This document shows positions 1 to 5,862 of a stretch of 21,248 nt of DNA, in pieces. Source of the DNA: Chara braunii (lineage: Eukaryota; Streptophyta; Charophyceae; Charales; Characeae). A model generated the notes under the pieces. That model ran no database searches. It worked only from the letters and a program-made list of their open reading frames with translations, and was not told the DNA's origin. The stretch lies in contig BFEA01000090.1 in NCBI GenBank assembly GCA_003427395.1, positions 2,237,611-2,258,858 of the forward strand, given 5' to 3'. The position numbers and the translations under genes were made by a program. The stretch's first letter is position 1; each line of letters starts with the position of its first letter.

Positions 1-420
1 CAAGCACACACGACAGGAGGACGACAGGCAGAGGGGCATGGAAGATGGGAGTGAAGGTCGGAGGCGGCACGCGACAAACTATCTCCCACAAGGTGGATTG
101 CAGCAGGGAGGGTCGCGTGGATTGCAGCATTTTTTTTTGCTGCGGCGCCAAACACGCATGTTTGAATTGGAACTGGTCGCGCCTCCCGGCTGAAGGGCAT
201 CTCACAAAGATGCATCCCTGGCAGGAGGGCAGAGCAGACAGCCAACACCGAAATGGGACCAGCGATCCGGTAAGGGCGTCCCCGAAAGTTGCGCCGCTCG
301 CTGACGGGGGGCCTATGGGAAACTTCAGAGGCCCTCGGGGCACGACAGGGTAAGTCAGCCGTCGGAGGGGCATGCCGCAAATAAATGTATTTCGGAGGGG
401 CATTTTGAAAATTTTCCCAT
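1..420. other. unassigned repeat-like sequence
   Basis: I recognise no gene here. An open frame at 45-353 (102 codons) has no recognisable domain. Short direct repeats are visible: GTGGATTGCAGCA occurs twice near 92-130, and TCGGAGGGGCAT occurs near 363 and 393. These suggest decayed repeat sequence rather than coding DNA. Confidence 0.4.
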
Positions 421-431
421 ATTATTTTCGG

Positions 432-521
432 TTTTTTTTTTTTTTTTTCCCTGGTCCTTGCACGGCCGGGCCACCCGGGAAAACAAGGTAACGGCAGGTA
501 ACGGCGGCCCGACTGGTAGCC
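432..521 (-). repeat. CCCGGG/poly(A) dispersed repeat, copy 1
   Basis: A T-tract at 432-448 is followed by a GC-rich block with GGCCGGGC and CCCGGGAAAAC, then ACAAGG, GGCGG and ACTGGTAGCCT up to 521. Read on the minus strand this is a GC-rich head ending in poly(A), like a small retroposon. Related blocks lie at 15188-15347 and 15604-15690. The segment ACTGGTAGCCT recurs at about 15219-15229. The family is not one I can name. Confidence 0.5.
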
Positions 522-627
522 TTTTTTTCCTCTTTTTTTTCTTGTTTAGCTGGTTTGTATAAGAAAGATTTGGTCTTTTAAAAAAAAAAAAAAAAAAAAA
601 ACCCTGATAGGGGGACATTAAAAAAAA

Positions 628-821
628 GGGGAAACTTCAGTAGAGTCACAAAAACCACTTATAATTGCACTATGGGGTAAGATACAGTTTGCAATTGTAC
701 TTCAGGCACCCTACCTAGCCAGAAAGCTGGGTTGTATACATTGCCCAAACTGCAATTCGAATGGCCCATAGTGCCATTATAATTTATAACTCATTTTTGT
801 GATTTCCCGCATAGTTTCCCC
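628..821. mobile_element. MITE-like inverted-repeat element, 194 bp
   Basis: The element begins GGGGAAACT at 628 and ends AGTTTCCCC at 821. The two halves are imperfect inverted copies over roughly 65 bp. The left half carries TCACAAAAA, CACTTATAATTGCACTATGGG and GCAATTG. The right half carries the complements of the same blocks in reverse order. Both ends abut short A-runs, which may be the insertion target. It has no coding capacity, so it would be non-autonomous. I cannot assign a superfamily. Confidence 0.65.
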
Positions 822-826
822 TCAAA

Positions 827-898
827 AAAAAGGAGGGGGGGGGAGGGGGGGGAAGGGGGGCGGGGGAACAGGGGGAGAACAGATGGGGGGTCAGTAAC
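827..898. repeat. G-rich tract
   Basis: Long G-runs interrupted by single A or C bases fill about 833-895. On the G-rich strand this could form a G-quadruplex. It is low-complexity sequence with no gene. Confidence 0.7.
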
Positions 899-910
899 GG
901 GCCTAGCTCA

Positions 911-1032
911 GGGCATGGCCACACCACTCACGAAATGTGCAAAATGGGAATGAATTTGCGGCTAGAACATGGCCAGATGCACCCACCACATTTTTGTCTT
1001 TTTCACATTTCGAGAGTGGTGTGGCGAGGCCC
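911..1032. mobile_element. short TIR element, family F, copy 1
   Basis: The left arm at 911-944 contains CCACACCACTCACGAAATGTG. The right arm at 1000-1032 is its near-exact reverse complement, with CACATTTCGAGAGTGGTGTGG. Arms are about 33 bp, with a few mismatches and one indel, and the whole is 122 bp. Related arms occur at 1966-2060, 16922-16971 (inverted) and, more weakly, 20023-20250. The length and lack of coding capacity fit a MITE-like or foldback repeat. Confidence 0.6.
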
Positions 1033-1085
1033 TCAGATGGCACCCTCGTGAACTGTTGAAATGCAGACGCACATTCAAACTCAGC
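1026..1085 (+). repeat. decayed tRNA-derived SINE head
   Basis: The stretch reads CCCTCAGATGGCAC, then GTGAACTGTTGAAATGCAGAC, then TTCAAACTC. This lines up with the better SINE copy at 2962-3060 across CTCAG, TGG-AC, TGAACTGT, GAAA, CAGAC and the B-box-like TTC(G/A)AA. The Pol III boxes are degraded here, so this is a relic. Confidence 0.45.
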
Positions 1086-1090
1086 TGGCA

Positions 1091-1200
1091 CTATCGTCTT
1101 CACCCGAATAGAATGCACGGTCATTATAGCTGTACCTGGACTGAAATTGGACCAGATACGGCTATAATGACTGGGCATTCTATATCCGTGAAGACGGTAG
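1091..1200. mobile_element. foldback element with 44-bp arms
   Basis: The left arm is 1091-1134 and the right arm is 1157-1200. They are inverted copies with about seven or eight mismatches in 44, around a 22-bp loop. Shared blocks are CGTCTTCAC, TAGAATGC and GTCATTATAGC. This is a hairpin-forming MITE-like insertion. The open frames crossing it on both strands are products of the inverted symmetry and should not be called genes. Confidence 0.6.
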
Positions 1201-1603
1201 TCGAATGCACTGTCCACTTACCAGGGGCCTCATTCTCACTAGCAGGCATTGATTGAAACTGATACCACTGATACCACGCTCCTGCGTGGGGGCGCAACCA
1301 GGACGGCGGCGGACCGGTCACCATCTCACGCACGAGTGCTTCGCCGCACTTTTGTTCTCGACCTGTGAAAAACAAACATCCCAAACGCCAATATAACTGC
1401 CAGGTACATTCAATGAGGTGCTAGTGTGACTGTGCCCTCGGTGAGGGAGTGTAGGGGACAATCACATGGGGAAAAAAATAAAAAATAAAAAGCTCCCTTA
1501 TGCTATGATTGAGGGTGGATACAGGATGCTACAGCCTGGAGACAGTTATGTGCCACCAGTCCCCGCACACTCTCCCTGCACACTCTCGCTCTCCACTCTC
1601 CAA

Positions 1604-1629
1604 AGACCCTCCCTCTCACGACCTGGCGT
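1604..1629 (+). repeat. direct repeat flanking SINE fragment, left copy
   Basis: This 26-bp segment recurs at 1715-1740 with two mismatches, starting AGACCCTCCCTCTCA in both copies. It brackets a poly(A)-ended SINE fragment, so it may be an unusually long target-site duplication. A local tandem duplication is the alternative. Confidence 0.6.
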
Positions 1630-1714
1630 TCAAAATACAGACCCGTGTTCGAATCCAGATGATGATGGAACCTGTTGATGAGTAAAAGTTGTAAAACCAA
1701 CTAAAAAAAAAAAG
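1630..1714 (+). mobile_element. 5'-truncated tRNA-derived SINE copy with poly(A)
   Basis: ATACAGACCCGTGTTCGAATCC carries a Pol III B box (GTGTTCGAATCC, 1645-1656). It is followed by GATGATGGAACC, GATGAG and an A-run at about 1702-1713. The same order (CAGACCCG, B box, GAACC, GATGAG) is seen at 3016-3057. No A box is present, so the 5' part is missing. Near-identical 26-bp direct repeats flank it. Confidence 0.55.
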
Positions 1715-1740
1715 AGACCCTCCCTCTCAAGACCCGGCGT
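1715..1740 (+). repeat. direct repeat flanking SINE fragment, right copy
   Basis: This is the second copy of the 26-bp sequence at 1604-1629, with two substitutions. It follows directly after the A-run of the SINE fragment. Confidence 0.6.
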
Positions 1741-1811
1741 ACACATACCCAGCCGCGCGTGCGTCCAAAGCCGAAGCATGCAGCCAAATCTGCCGGCAGA
1801 AAGACACAGAA

Positions 1812-1868
1812 TGGCAGCCAGGTGCATCCAGCTCTTGCCTTGTGTTTTTGTTTTGTTTTTGAAGAAAC
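1812..1868 (+). repeat. 57-bp repeat, copy 1, adjoining the U6 fragment
   Basis: TGGCAGCCAGGTGCATCCAG, then CTTGTGT, a T-rich run and TGAAGAAA. The same series occurs at 2164-2216. In this copy a U6 snRNA fragment follows directly. In the second copy a tandem array of the T-rich/CTGAAGAAA unit follows instead. Confidence 0.55.
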
Positions 1869-1869
1869 A

Positions 1870-1920
1870 AATACAGAGAAGATTAGCATAGCATAGCCCC
1901 TGCGCAAGGACGATAGGCGG
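1870..1920 (+). pseudogene. U6 spliceosomal snRNA fragment (pseudogene)
   Basis: The sequence contains ATACAGAGAAGATTAGCAT followed by GCCCCTGCGCAAGGA. These are the almost invariant core of U6 snRNA: the ACAGAGA box that pairs with the 5' splice site, then the AGC triad and internal stem-loop region. Three things mark it as a pseudogene. The normal 5' stem-loop sequence is replaced by T-rich DNA. AGCAT is duplicated between the two core blocks. After CAAGGA the sequence drifts (CGATAGG instead of TGACACG) and the 3' end is missing. U6 fragments of this kind are often made by LINE machinery that switches template to U6 RNA. That origin is an inference here. Confidence 0.8.
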
Positions 1921-1965
1921 GCAACTTCTGCGTTTGGCGCTCGGCGGATCACGGAGGGGCTCTAC

Positions 1966-2060
1966 CCATCGTCCCACCACTCGTCAAATGTGGAAAATGA
2001 TGGGTGTATTATGTGCAAGAACGTGCCTAGATGCGCTCGCAATTTTTGCAATTGGCCCTC
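1966..2060 (+). repeat. TIR family F, partial copy
   Basis: CCACCACTCGTCAAATGTGGAAAATGATGGGTG, then AAGAACGTGCCTAGATGC, parallels 917-982 (CCACACCACTCACGAAATGTG, then AGAACATGGCCAGATGC). Only the left arm and inner part are recognisable. Confidence 0.45.
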
Positions 2061-2163
2061 GGTTCACCGAGGGAGGTTCCGGTGGGAAGTAAAAAAAAAA
2101 AACGACCGACGGTCTTTCGGGGCATGTATATCCGGGTCCTCGCAACAATGGACAAGCCCAACA

Positions 2164-2216
2164 TTGGCAGCCAGTGCATCCAGCTCTCTCCTTGTGTGTT
2201 TTTTTTTCTGAAGAAA
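2164..2216 (+). repeat. 57-bp repeat, copy 2
   Basis: TGGCAGCCAGTGCATCCAG, CTTGTGTG, a T-run and CTGAAGAAA match 1812-1868. It runs directly into the 24-bp tandem array. Confidence 0.55.
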
Positions 2217-2295
2217 TTTTCCATTTTTTTTCTGAAGAAATTTTCCATTTTTTTTCTGAAGAAATTTTCCATTTTTTTTCTGAAGAAATTTTCCA
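2201..2295 (+). repeat. 24-bp tandem array, four copies
   Basis: CTGAAGAAATTTTCC recurs at 2208, 2232, 2256 and 2280, separated by T8-type runs. The period is exactly 24 bp and copies are near-identical. Because 24 is a multiple of three, it creates open frames with an eight-residue peptide repeat in several frames on both strands. These are not evidence of a gene. Confidence 0.9.
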
Positions 2296-2689
2296 CAGTC
2301 GGAGAGTAGCACCGCCTCTGTCGATCCCCCAATGTCTCCCAATGTAACGAACGGTTGGATAACCGGTTCCTAACTTCACGAACTGGAAACCGGGCAATTC
2401 GTCCAAGGACCACACCACCGTCCCCACGACCGCCACCACATTGGCTCACAGAACGACCAGTCGGTGTCGTGTTAGCGACCGCGACGCCCTATACCCGCTT
2501 ATACCCGCTTACACCTATTTTTTAGGCCTAGTTGCACGACTCTGCACGACTCGCCATCCGACAACATTGTGAATGCAGCTGGACAACGCAGCTGCCTCGG
2601 TGCACTGGTAATGACGACAAATTTCCCAAAACGGAAAAAAGCAAAAAACGCATCCATGTATACGCAGCCATCTTGGCTGCGAACTCTGT

Positions 2690-2926
2690 GACATGCTTAT
2701 AGCATTAAAAACAATGATTAAAAAAGCAAAAGTAAGGTTTCGAAATGCTTCTGTAGAATCTGTACCCATTTCAAATAAGGGACGCTGGACCCGTTTTCCA
2801 GCAGGTGATGCTCCCCACCAATAGATGGAGCAGCCCGACTGGCAAAGCTCCAATTCCGGTGGTTCTCTTACCACCACCGGGATAGAGGCCTTGCACAACG
2901 GGGCTTTGTTTGTTAAAAAAAAAAAN

Positions 2927-2954
<28 letters not shown>
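2690..2954 (+). mobile_element. LINE 3' end with poly(A) tail (non-coding remnant)
   Basis: GGGACGCTGGACCCG at 2779-2793 is identical to the sequence in the 3' untranslated part of the LINE at 4530-4544, and its near-match lies inverted at 17332-17347. About 120 bp downstream is an A-run of about 40 bases (2914-2954), interrupted by one N at 2926. The arrangement of motif, about 120 bp, then poly(A) is the same in both forward copies. The left boundary is a guess. Confidence 0.5.
2926..2926. other. ambiguous base (N) in poly(A)
   Basis: A single N sits inside the A-run. The run length here is therefore uncertain in the assembly. Confidence 0.95.
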
Positions 2955-2959
<5 letters not shown>

Positions 2960-2961
2960 AT

Positions 2962-3060
2962 GCCAAAGAGCTCTAGCTCAGTTGGTACACCCATGAACTG
3001 TAGAAAATTGAAATACAGACCCGAGTTCGAATCCGCCAAGATAGAACCAGATGAGTGTAA
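2962..3060 (+). mobile_element. tRNA-derived SINE, best copy
   Basis: A Pol III A box (TAGCTCAGTTGG, 2974-2985) and a B box (GAGTTCGAATCC, 3023-3034) are spaced as in a tRNA gene. CATGAACTGTAGAAAATTG lies between them where the anticodon arm would be. The sequence lacks a convincing acceptor stem or cloverleaf, so it is not a functional tRNA. After the B box come AGAACC and GATGAGTG, shared with the copy at 1630-1714. Transcription would be by RNA polymerase III from the internal boxes. It lies directly 3' of the poly(A) of a LINE remnant. Confidence 0.7.
2974..3034 (+). promoter_or_regulatory. internal Pol III promoter (A box and B box)
   Basis: A box TAGCTCAGTTGG at 2974-2985 and B box GAGTTCGAATCC at 3023-3034. 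Both match the tRNA-type consensus closely. Confidence 0.65.
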
Positions 3061-3124
3061 CAAATATTTCTGAATTACCGTCGGGCGGTCAGCTCGTTGT
3101 CGATATCTCAAGGCCGTTGTCCCC

Positions 3125-3164
3125 TTTTTTTTTTTTTTTTTTGCAGTGTGAAAAAAAAAAAAAA
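3125..3164. repeat. T-run / A-run foldback
   Basis: An 18-base T-run, a short GCAGTGTG spacer and a 14-base A-run can pair as a hairpin. It may be two poly(A) tails of opposite orientation left by separate insertions. Confidence 0.7.
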
Positions 3165-3172
3165 CGTGCCGT

Positions 3173-3285
3173 GCCGCAATCTCTCTTTCCTGAAATGAAT
3201 GTGTGGGCAACGTGCGTGGCAGAAGGGCCCGCATCTCTCGTTCCTGAAACGAATGTAGACGTGTGTGGCAGGGTGCAATCGCCAA
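3173..3285 (+). repeat. two-copy tandem repeat, about 56 bp
   Basis: GCAATCTCTCTTTCCTGAAA followed by GAATGT and GTGTGGCAG-type sequence is repeated about 56 bp later as GCATCTCTCGTTCCTGAAAC. The two copies have diverged. No gene is seen. Confidence 0.6.
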
Positions 3286-3380
3286 CCAAAAGGGGAGAGC
3301 GAGTTGAGGCTGGAGGGAAGGATAATTCTTGGTGTACGTCCACGTATAACTTCAGACCATGCCATTGGCAGCGGTGGACA

Positions 3381-3552
3381 GGTCATCCGGACAGATCCGG
3401 ACACCGGATTTCAGGTCATCCGGACAGATCCGGACACCGAACACTGGATTTCCCGGTCTGATCTGGTAGTCCATATTTCCTGTAATTTCCGGGTAATCCG
3501 GACGTGTCCGGATGCACGTGTACGGATGTCCGGATGCCCCTATACGTCCGGG
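3381..3552 (+). repeat. TCCGGA-rich block with a 33-bp tandem duplication
   Basis: A 33-bp unit starting GGTCATCCGGACAGATCCGG occurs at 3381 and again at 3414. The hexamer palindrome TCCGGA or its core CCGGA recurs through the following 110 bp. CCGG is a CpG-containing site, so its survival in such density is unusual for methylated repeat DNA. Confidence 0.75.
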
Positions 3553-3578
3553 AAAAAAAAAGGAAAAAAAAAAAAAAA

Positions 3579-3616
3579 AGAAGAAGAAGAAGAAGAAGAA
3601 GAAGAAGAAGAAGAAG
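3579..3616 (+). repeat. (GAA)n microsatellite
   Basis: About twelve GAA/AAG units follow an A-run at 3551-3579. The tract abuts the left target-site duplication of the LINE at 3625. Confidence 0.9.
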
Positions 3617-3624
3617 GGGTGTTC
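3615..3624 (+). repeat. LINE target-site duplication, left
   Basis: AGGGGTGTTC here recurs exactly at 4682-4691, just after the LINE poly(A). The right copy continues into CATTGAACC, a dispersed repeat, which shows what the insertion split. Confidence 0.7.
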
Positions 3625-4292
3625 AGGCACGCCGATGCAGGACGGCTACGACCTTGGCCTTGAACAGGGCCGAGTCGCAGCAGCTGTCTGGGGTCTCTGA
3701 ACAAGGAGTTTATGACCTGTGGAAGGCCCTGAAGAAAATCCCTGTCCAGAAACATGCGAGCATCATGTGGCTTCAATCCTTGCTGGTCACGGCCTCGGCA
3801 ATGTGGCTTTCTGCAAAAGGAATGGATATCCCAGTCCATTGTCTGCGTTGTAATTGGGGCTGGGAGAACATGCGTCACATTTGGTTGTTCTGCCCCCTGG
3901 TGGAAGAGCTGATGAAATGGTGGAGGTTCCATTGGCATAATCTGGTGGGGGGGAGTTTTGATTGGTCCGACATCTGGATGTTAACTGGTAGTTTGCCTGC
4001 AGGTATGCATTATAGGAGCGAATGGGGCTACATAGCTCTTTGCTGCCGAGGGGTGTTGATGGATGTAATTTGGACCGCAAGGAATATGCGGGTATTTCGA
4101 GGGGAAGACACCCCTCGGCGACAGCAAAAGCAGCTCATTAAACAACAACTCCGAAGGATTATAAAAGCTGACTGGCAGAGAAATAATTTTGTGTGGTTTC
4201 AGAAAACATGGGCAAAGGAAAAACGCTTGGCGTCCATTTCCGCTGAGGGCAGACTTTCCTTGTGTTTGTGGTTGTTTGACACCCATGATTAA
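3624..4292 (+). pseudogene. LINE ORF2 C-terminus, zinc-binding RT domain, 5'-truncated
   Basis: This is the last part of a LINE ORF2 protein, after the reverse transcriptase core. The cysteine/histidine pattern is that of the reverse-transcriptase zinc-binding region (zf-RVT type): CLRC encoded at 3840-3851, H at 3876-3878 in the segment MRHIWLFCP, and C at 3891-3893. A tryptophan-rich stretch (ELMKWWRFHWHNL) and a basic tail (RRQQKQLIKQQLRRIIKADW) follow. In this family the region helps bind the element's RNA during target-primed reverse transcription. The frame runs without a stop to TAA at 4290-4292, so no decay is visible within it. It has no endonuclease or RT core and no start of its own. 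The open frame upstream of about 3624 is only (GAA)n and poly(A). A related, more decayed copy lies on the minus strand at 18690-19221. Confidence 0.8.
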
Positions 4293-4681
4293 GCCTGGCT
4301 TTCCTGATTAGGGGCCGTGTTTAGGCCCCAAGTTCTAATATTGTTAGCATCCCTGGGTCTAGGATTTTTACTTTGAGCGGATTTGGCTAAACCCGGGGAG
4401 CCTGAGCTCTCGCATTTAGTACCTTGTTTGAGCAAGGTAATGTAGGAGTTCCTTCATGAGCTCTCGCTTATTGGCGTATCTATTATATAGGAAGGTCTCC
4501 CCTTTTTTCTCGTATGAATAGGAGTGGATGGGACGCTGGACCCGGTTTCCACTTTGGCGCCTATGCTGGGTAAAGGCCCCAGCACCCTTCCGGGTTGATT
4601 GTTGAGGGATTCCCGGCCTCATCCCTGTATTTGTAATGAATTTTGAGTTCTTCCAAAAAAAAAAAAAAAAAAAAAAAAAGG
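3625..4681 (+). mobile_element. 5'-truncated LINE (non-LTR retrotransposon)
   Basis: This insertion has the three marks of target-primed reverse transcription. It is truncated at the 5' side, keeping only the end of ORF2. It ends in poly(A) (25 bases at about 4655-4679). It is flanked by a 10-bp direct repeat, AGGGGTGTTC, at 3615-3624 and 4682-4691. The 3' untranslated part, 4293-4654, contains GGGACGCTGGACCCG, also found at two other places in the window. An intact frame and a perfect duplication suggest a fairly recent insertion. Confidence 0.8.
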
Positions 4682-4745
4682 AGGGGTGTTCCATTGAACC
4701 AGAGGTGATGCTGTTGGCTTTTCGCCAGCCGCCACCACAAAATGC
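4682..4745 (+). repeat. dispersed repeat G, copy 1, interrupted by the LINE
   Basis: GGTGTTCCATTGAACCAG, ATGCTGTTGGCTT, CCAGC and GCCACCA are shared with 4884-4942. The first ten bases belong to the right target-site duplication, so the LINE landed at or next to this repeat. Confidence 0.65.
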
Positions 4746-4883
4746 CAAATAAAAAAAAATGGGGCCCACCAAATAAACAAACCTGCATAGATGTGCTGAT
4801 AGAAAGAGAAGGGCACGTGGTATGGGTGTTCCCCGTTCAGCTGTTCATGGGTGTCCCTCCCAACTGACGTGGGCCAGTCGGTA

Positions 4884-4942
4884 TGGGTGTTCCATTGAGC
4901 CAGGGCTAAGATGCTGTTGGCTTCTCACCAGCAGCCACCAGA
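4884..4942 (+). repeat. dispersed repeat G, copy 2
   Basis: GGGTGTTCCATTGAGCCAG, then ATGCTGTTGGCTTCTC, CCAGC and GCCACCA match 4685-4742 with a few changes. A partial GGGTGTTCC is also present near 4823. No function is evident. Confidence 0.65.
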
Positions 4943-5270
4943 AAAGACTGTAAAAACATCGAGCCAGCGAGCAGAGTGAAAACCGGGGACAGGAAGTACC
5001 CAAATTTGTTGCATACGTCCGTTCTAACACATGCTATGGTCTCTCCGAAAAAGGAAACTTTGTTTTCCATTTCTCTTTCAAGTTGTTCTGTGGTTTTGTG
5101 GGAATGTACTAAATGTCGAATCCTGGGAAGATACGGGGGCTTAAGAAAGGGCTGAGTAATGCCCTTGTGCGGAAAAAATAAATAGAAATTGTTTACTACT
5201 TCAAAGCCGCGAGGGGAGGGCACAATGACGTCCATGGAAGGATGATGAACTTTATAAAATTGCCTGCTTC
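4943..5270. other. unassigned sequence upstream of gag
   Basis: No recognisable gene. The only long minus-strand frame (4906-5379) runs through repeat G and the hairpins and has no identifiable domain. This stretch may include the LTR or 5' leader of the gag-bearing element, but I could not identify a matching LTR pair or a primer-binding site. Confidence 0.35.
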
Positions 5271-5272
5271 CG

Positions 5273-5331
5273 GCGCTGTCTGGATGCCAGACAGCGCAAT
5301 GATGTGGCGCTGTCTGGATGCCAGACAGGGC
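5273..5331. repeat. twin hairpins, 25 bp each, 34-bp period
   Basis: GCGCTGTCTGG-ATG-CCAGACAGCGC at 5273-5297 is a perfect inverted repeat with 11-bp arms and a 3-base loop. It is repeated at 5307-5331 with one base changed (CAGGGC), leaving 8 perfect arm pairs. The pair lies 13 bp upstream of the first ATG of the gag frame. In an RNA leader such stem-loops could act in dimerisation or packaging. That role is speculation. Confidence 0.8.
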
Positions 5332-5490
5332 TGAGTTTGGGCTATGCTCCGACACAATGCACGAATTGCAGCACAACACAGCTCTGCATCTCCCACACCT
5401 AACGTCGCAGTACGTCAGCAGGTTCCTGCCGAACGCCAGGAGCCAGCAACCCCAGGCATGGCCTCAGCAGCAGCAGCCGCAATGAGCCCA

Positions 5491-5657
5491 GCTGAGAGCA
5501 CATCATCCCAAGGGGCACCCGGTCTGACAAGGCAGACTCCCAACGAGACCGTCAAGGCCTACAAGCTTCGCATACTACGACGCATATGCAACTTCTTGAC
5601 CTTTATCAACGAGGAAAAGAAGCGTCGCGACGAAGCTGAGGCCGTTCGCATCCGTGC
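5491..5657 (+). repeat. 167-bp perfect duplicate, left copy
   Basis: Identical base for base to 5696-5862. The two copies are separated only by the sequencing adapter at 5658-5695. This copy joins correctly to the sequence upstream. Confidence 0.95.
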
Positions 5658-5695
5658 CTGTCTCTTATACACATCTAGATGTGTATAAGAGACAG
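5658..5695. other. Nextera mate-pair junction adapter (assembly artefact)
   Basis: The 38 bases are CTGTCTCTTATACACATCT followed by its exact reverse complement. Each half is the 19-bp Tn5 transposase mosaic end used in Nextera libraries. The joined palindrome is the circularisation junction of mate-pair libraries. Its translation gives the peptide VSYTHLDVYKRQ, known as a contaminant in predicted proteins. It is not genomic DNA. Confidence 0.98.
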
Positions 5696-5862
5696 GCTGA
5701 GAGCACATCATCCCAAGGGGCACCCGGTCTGACAAGGCAGACTCCCAACGAGACCGTCAAGGCCTACAAGCTTCGCATACTACGACGCATATGCAACTTC
5801 TTGACCTTTATCAACGAGGAAAAGAAGCGTCGCGACGAAGCTGAGGCCGTTCGCATCCGTGC
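5696..5862 (+). repeat. 167-bp perfect duplicate, right copy (artefactual)
   Basis: Exact copy of 5491-5657, ending at the same base where the left copy meets the adapter, then continuing into unique gag sequence at 5863. Removing 5658-5862 (205 bp) brings the frames of 5344-5657 and 5863-6253 into one open frame. Confidence 0.95.

Noticed and set aside
1984-2449. Proteins with KKWKISSE-type repeats on the minus strand
   Set aside because: They are translations of the 24-bp tandem array and appear in several frames at once.
2962-3040. Functional tRNA gene
   Set aside because: A and B boxes are good, but no acceptor stem or anticodon arm forms, so a SINE is the better reading.
5654-5700. A novel start and N-terminal peptide (VSYTHLDVYKRQ) for a separate gag protein
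   Set aside because: It is the translation of the Nextera junction adapter, not a gene start.
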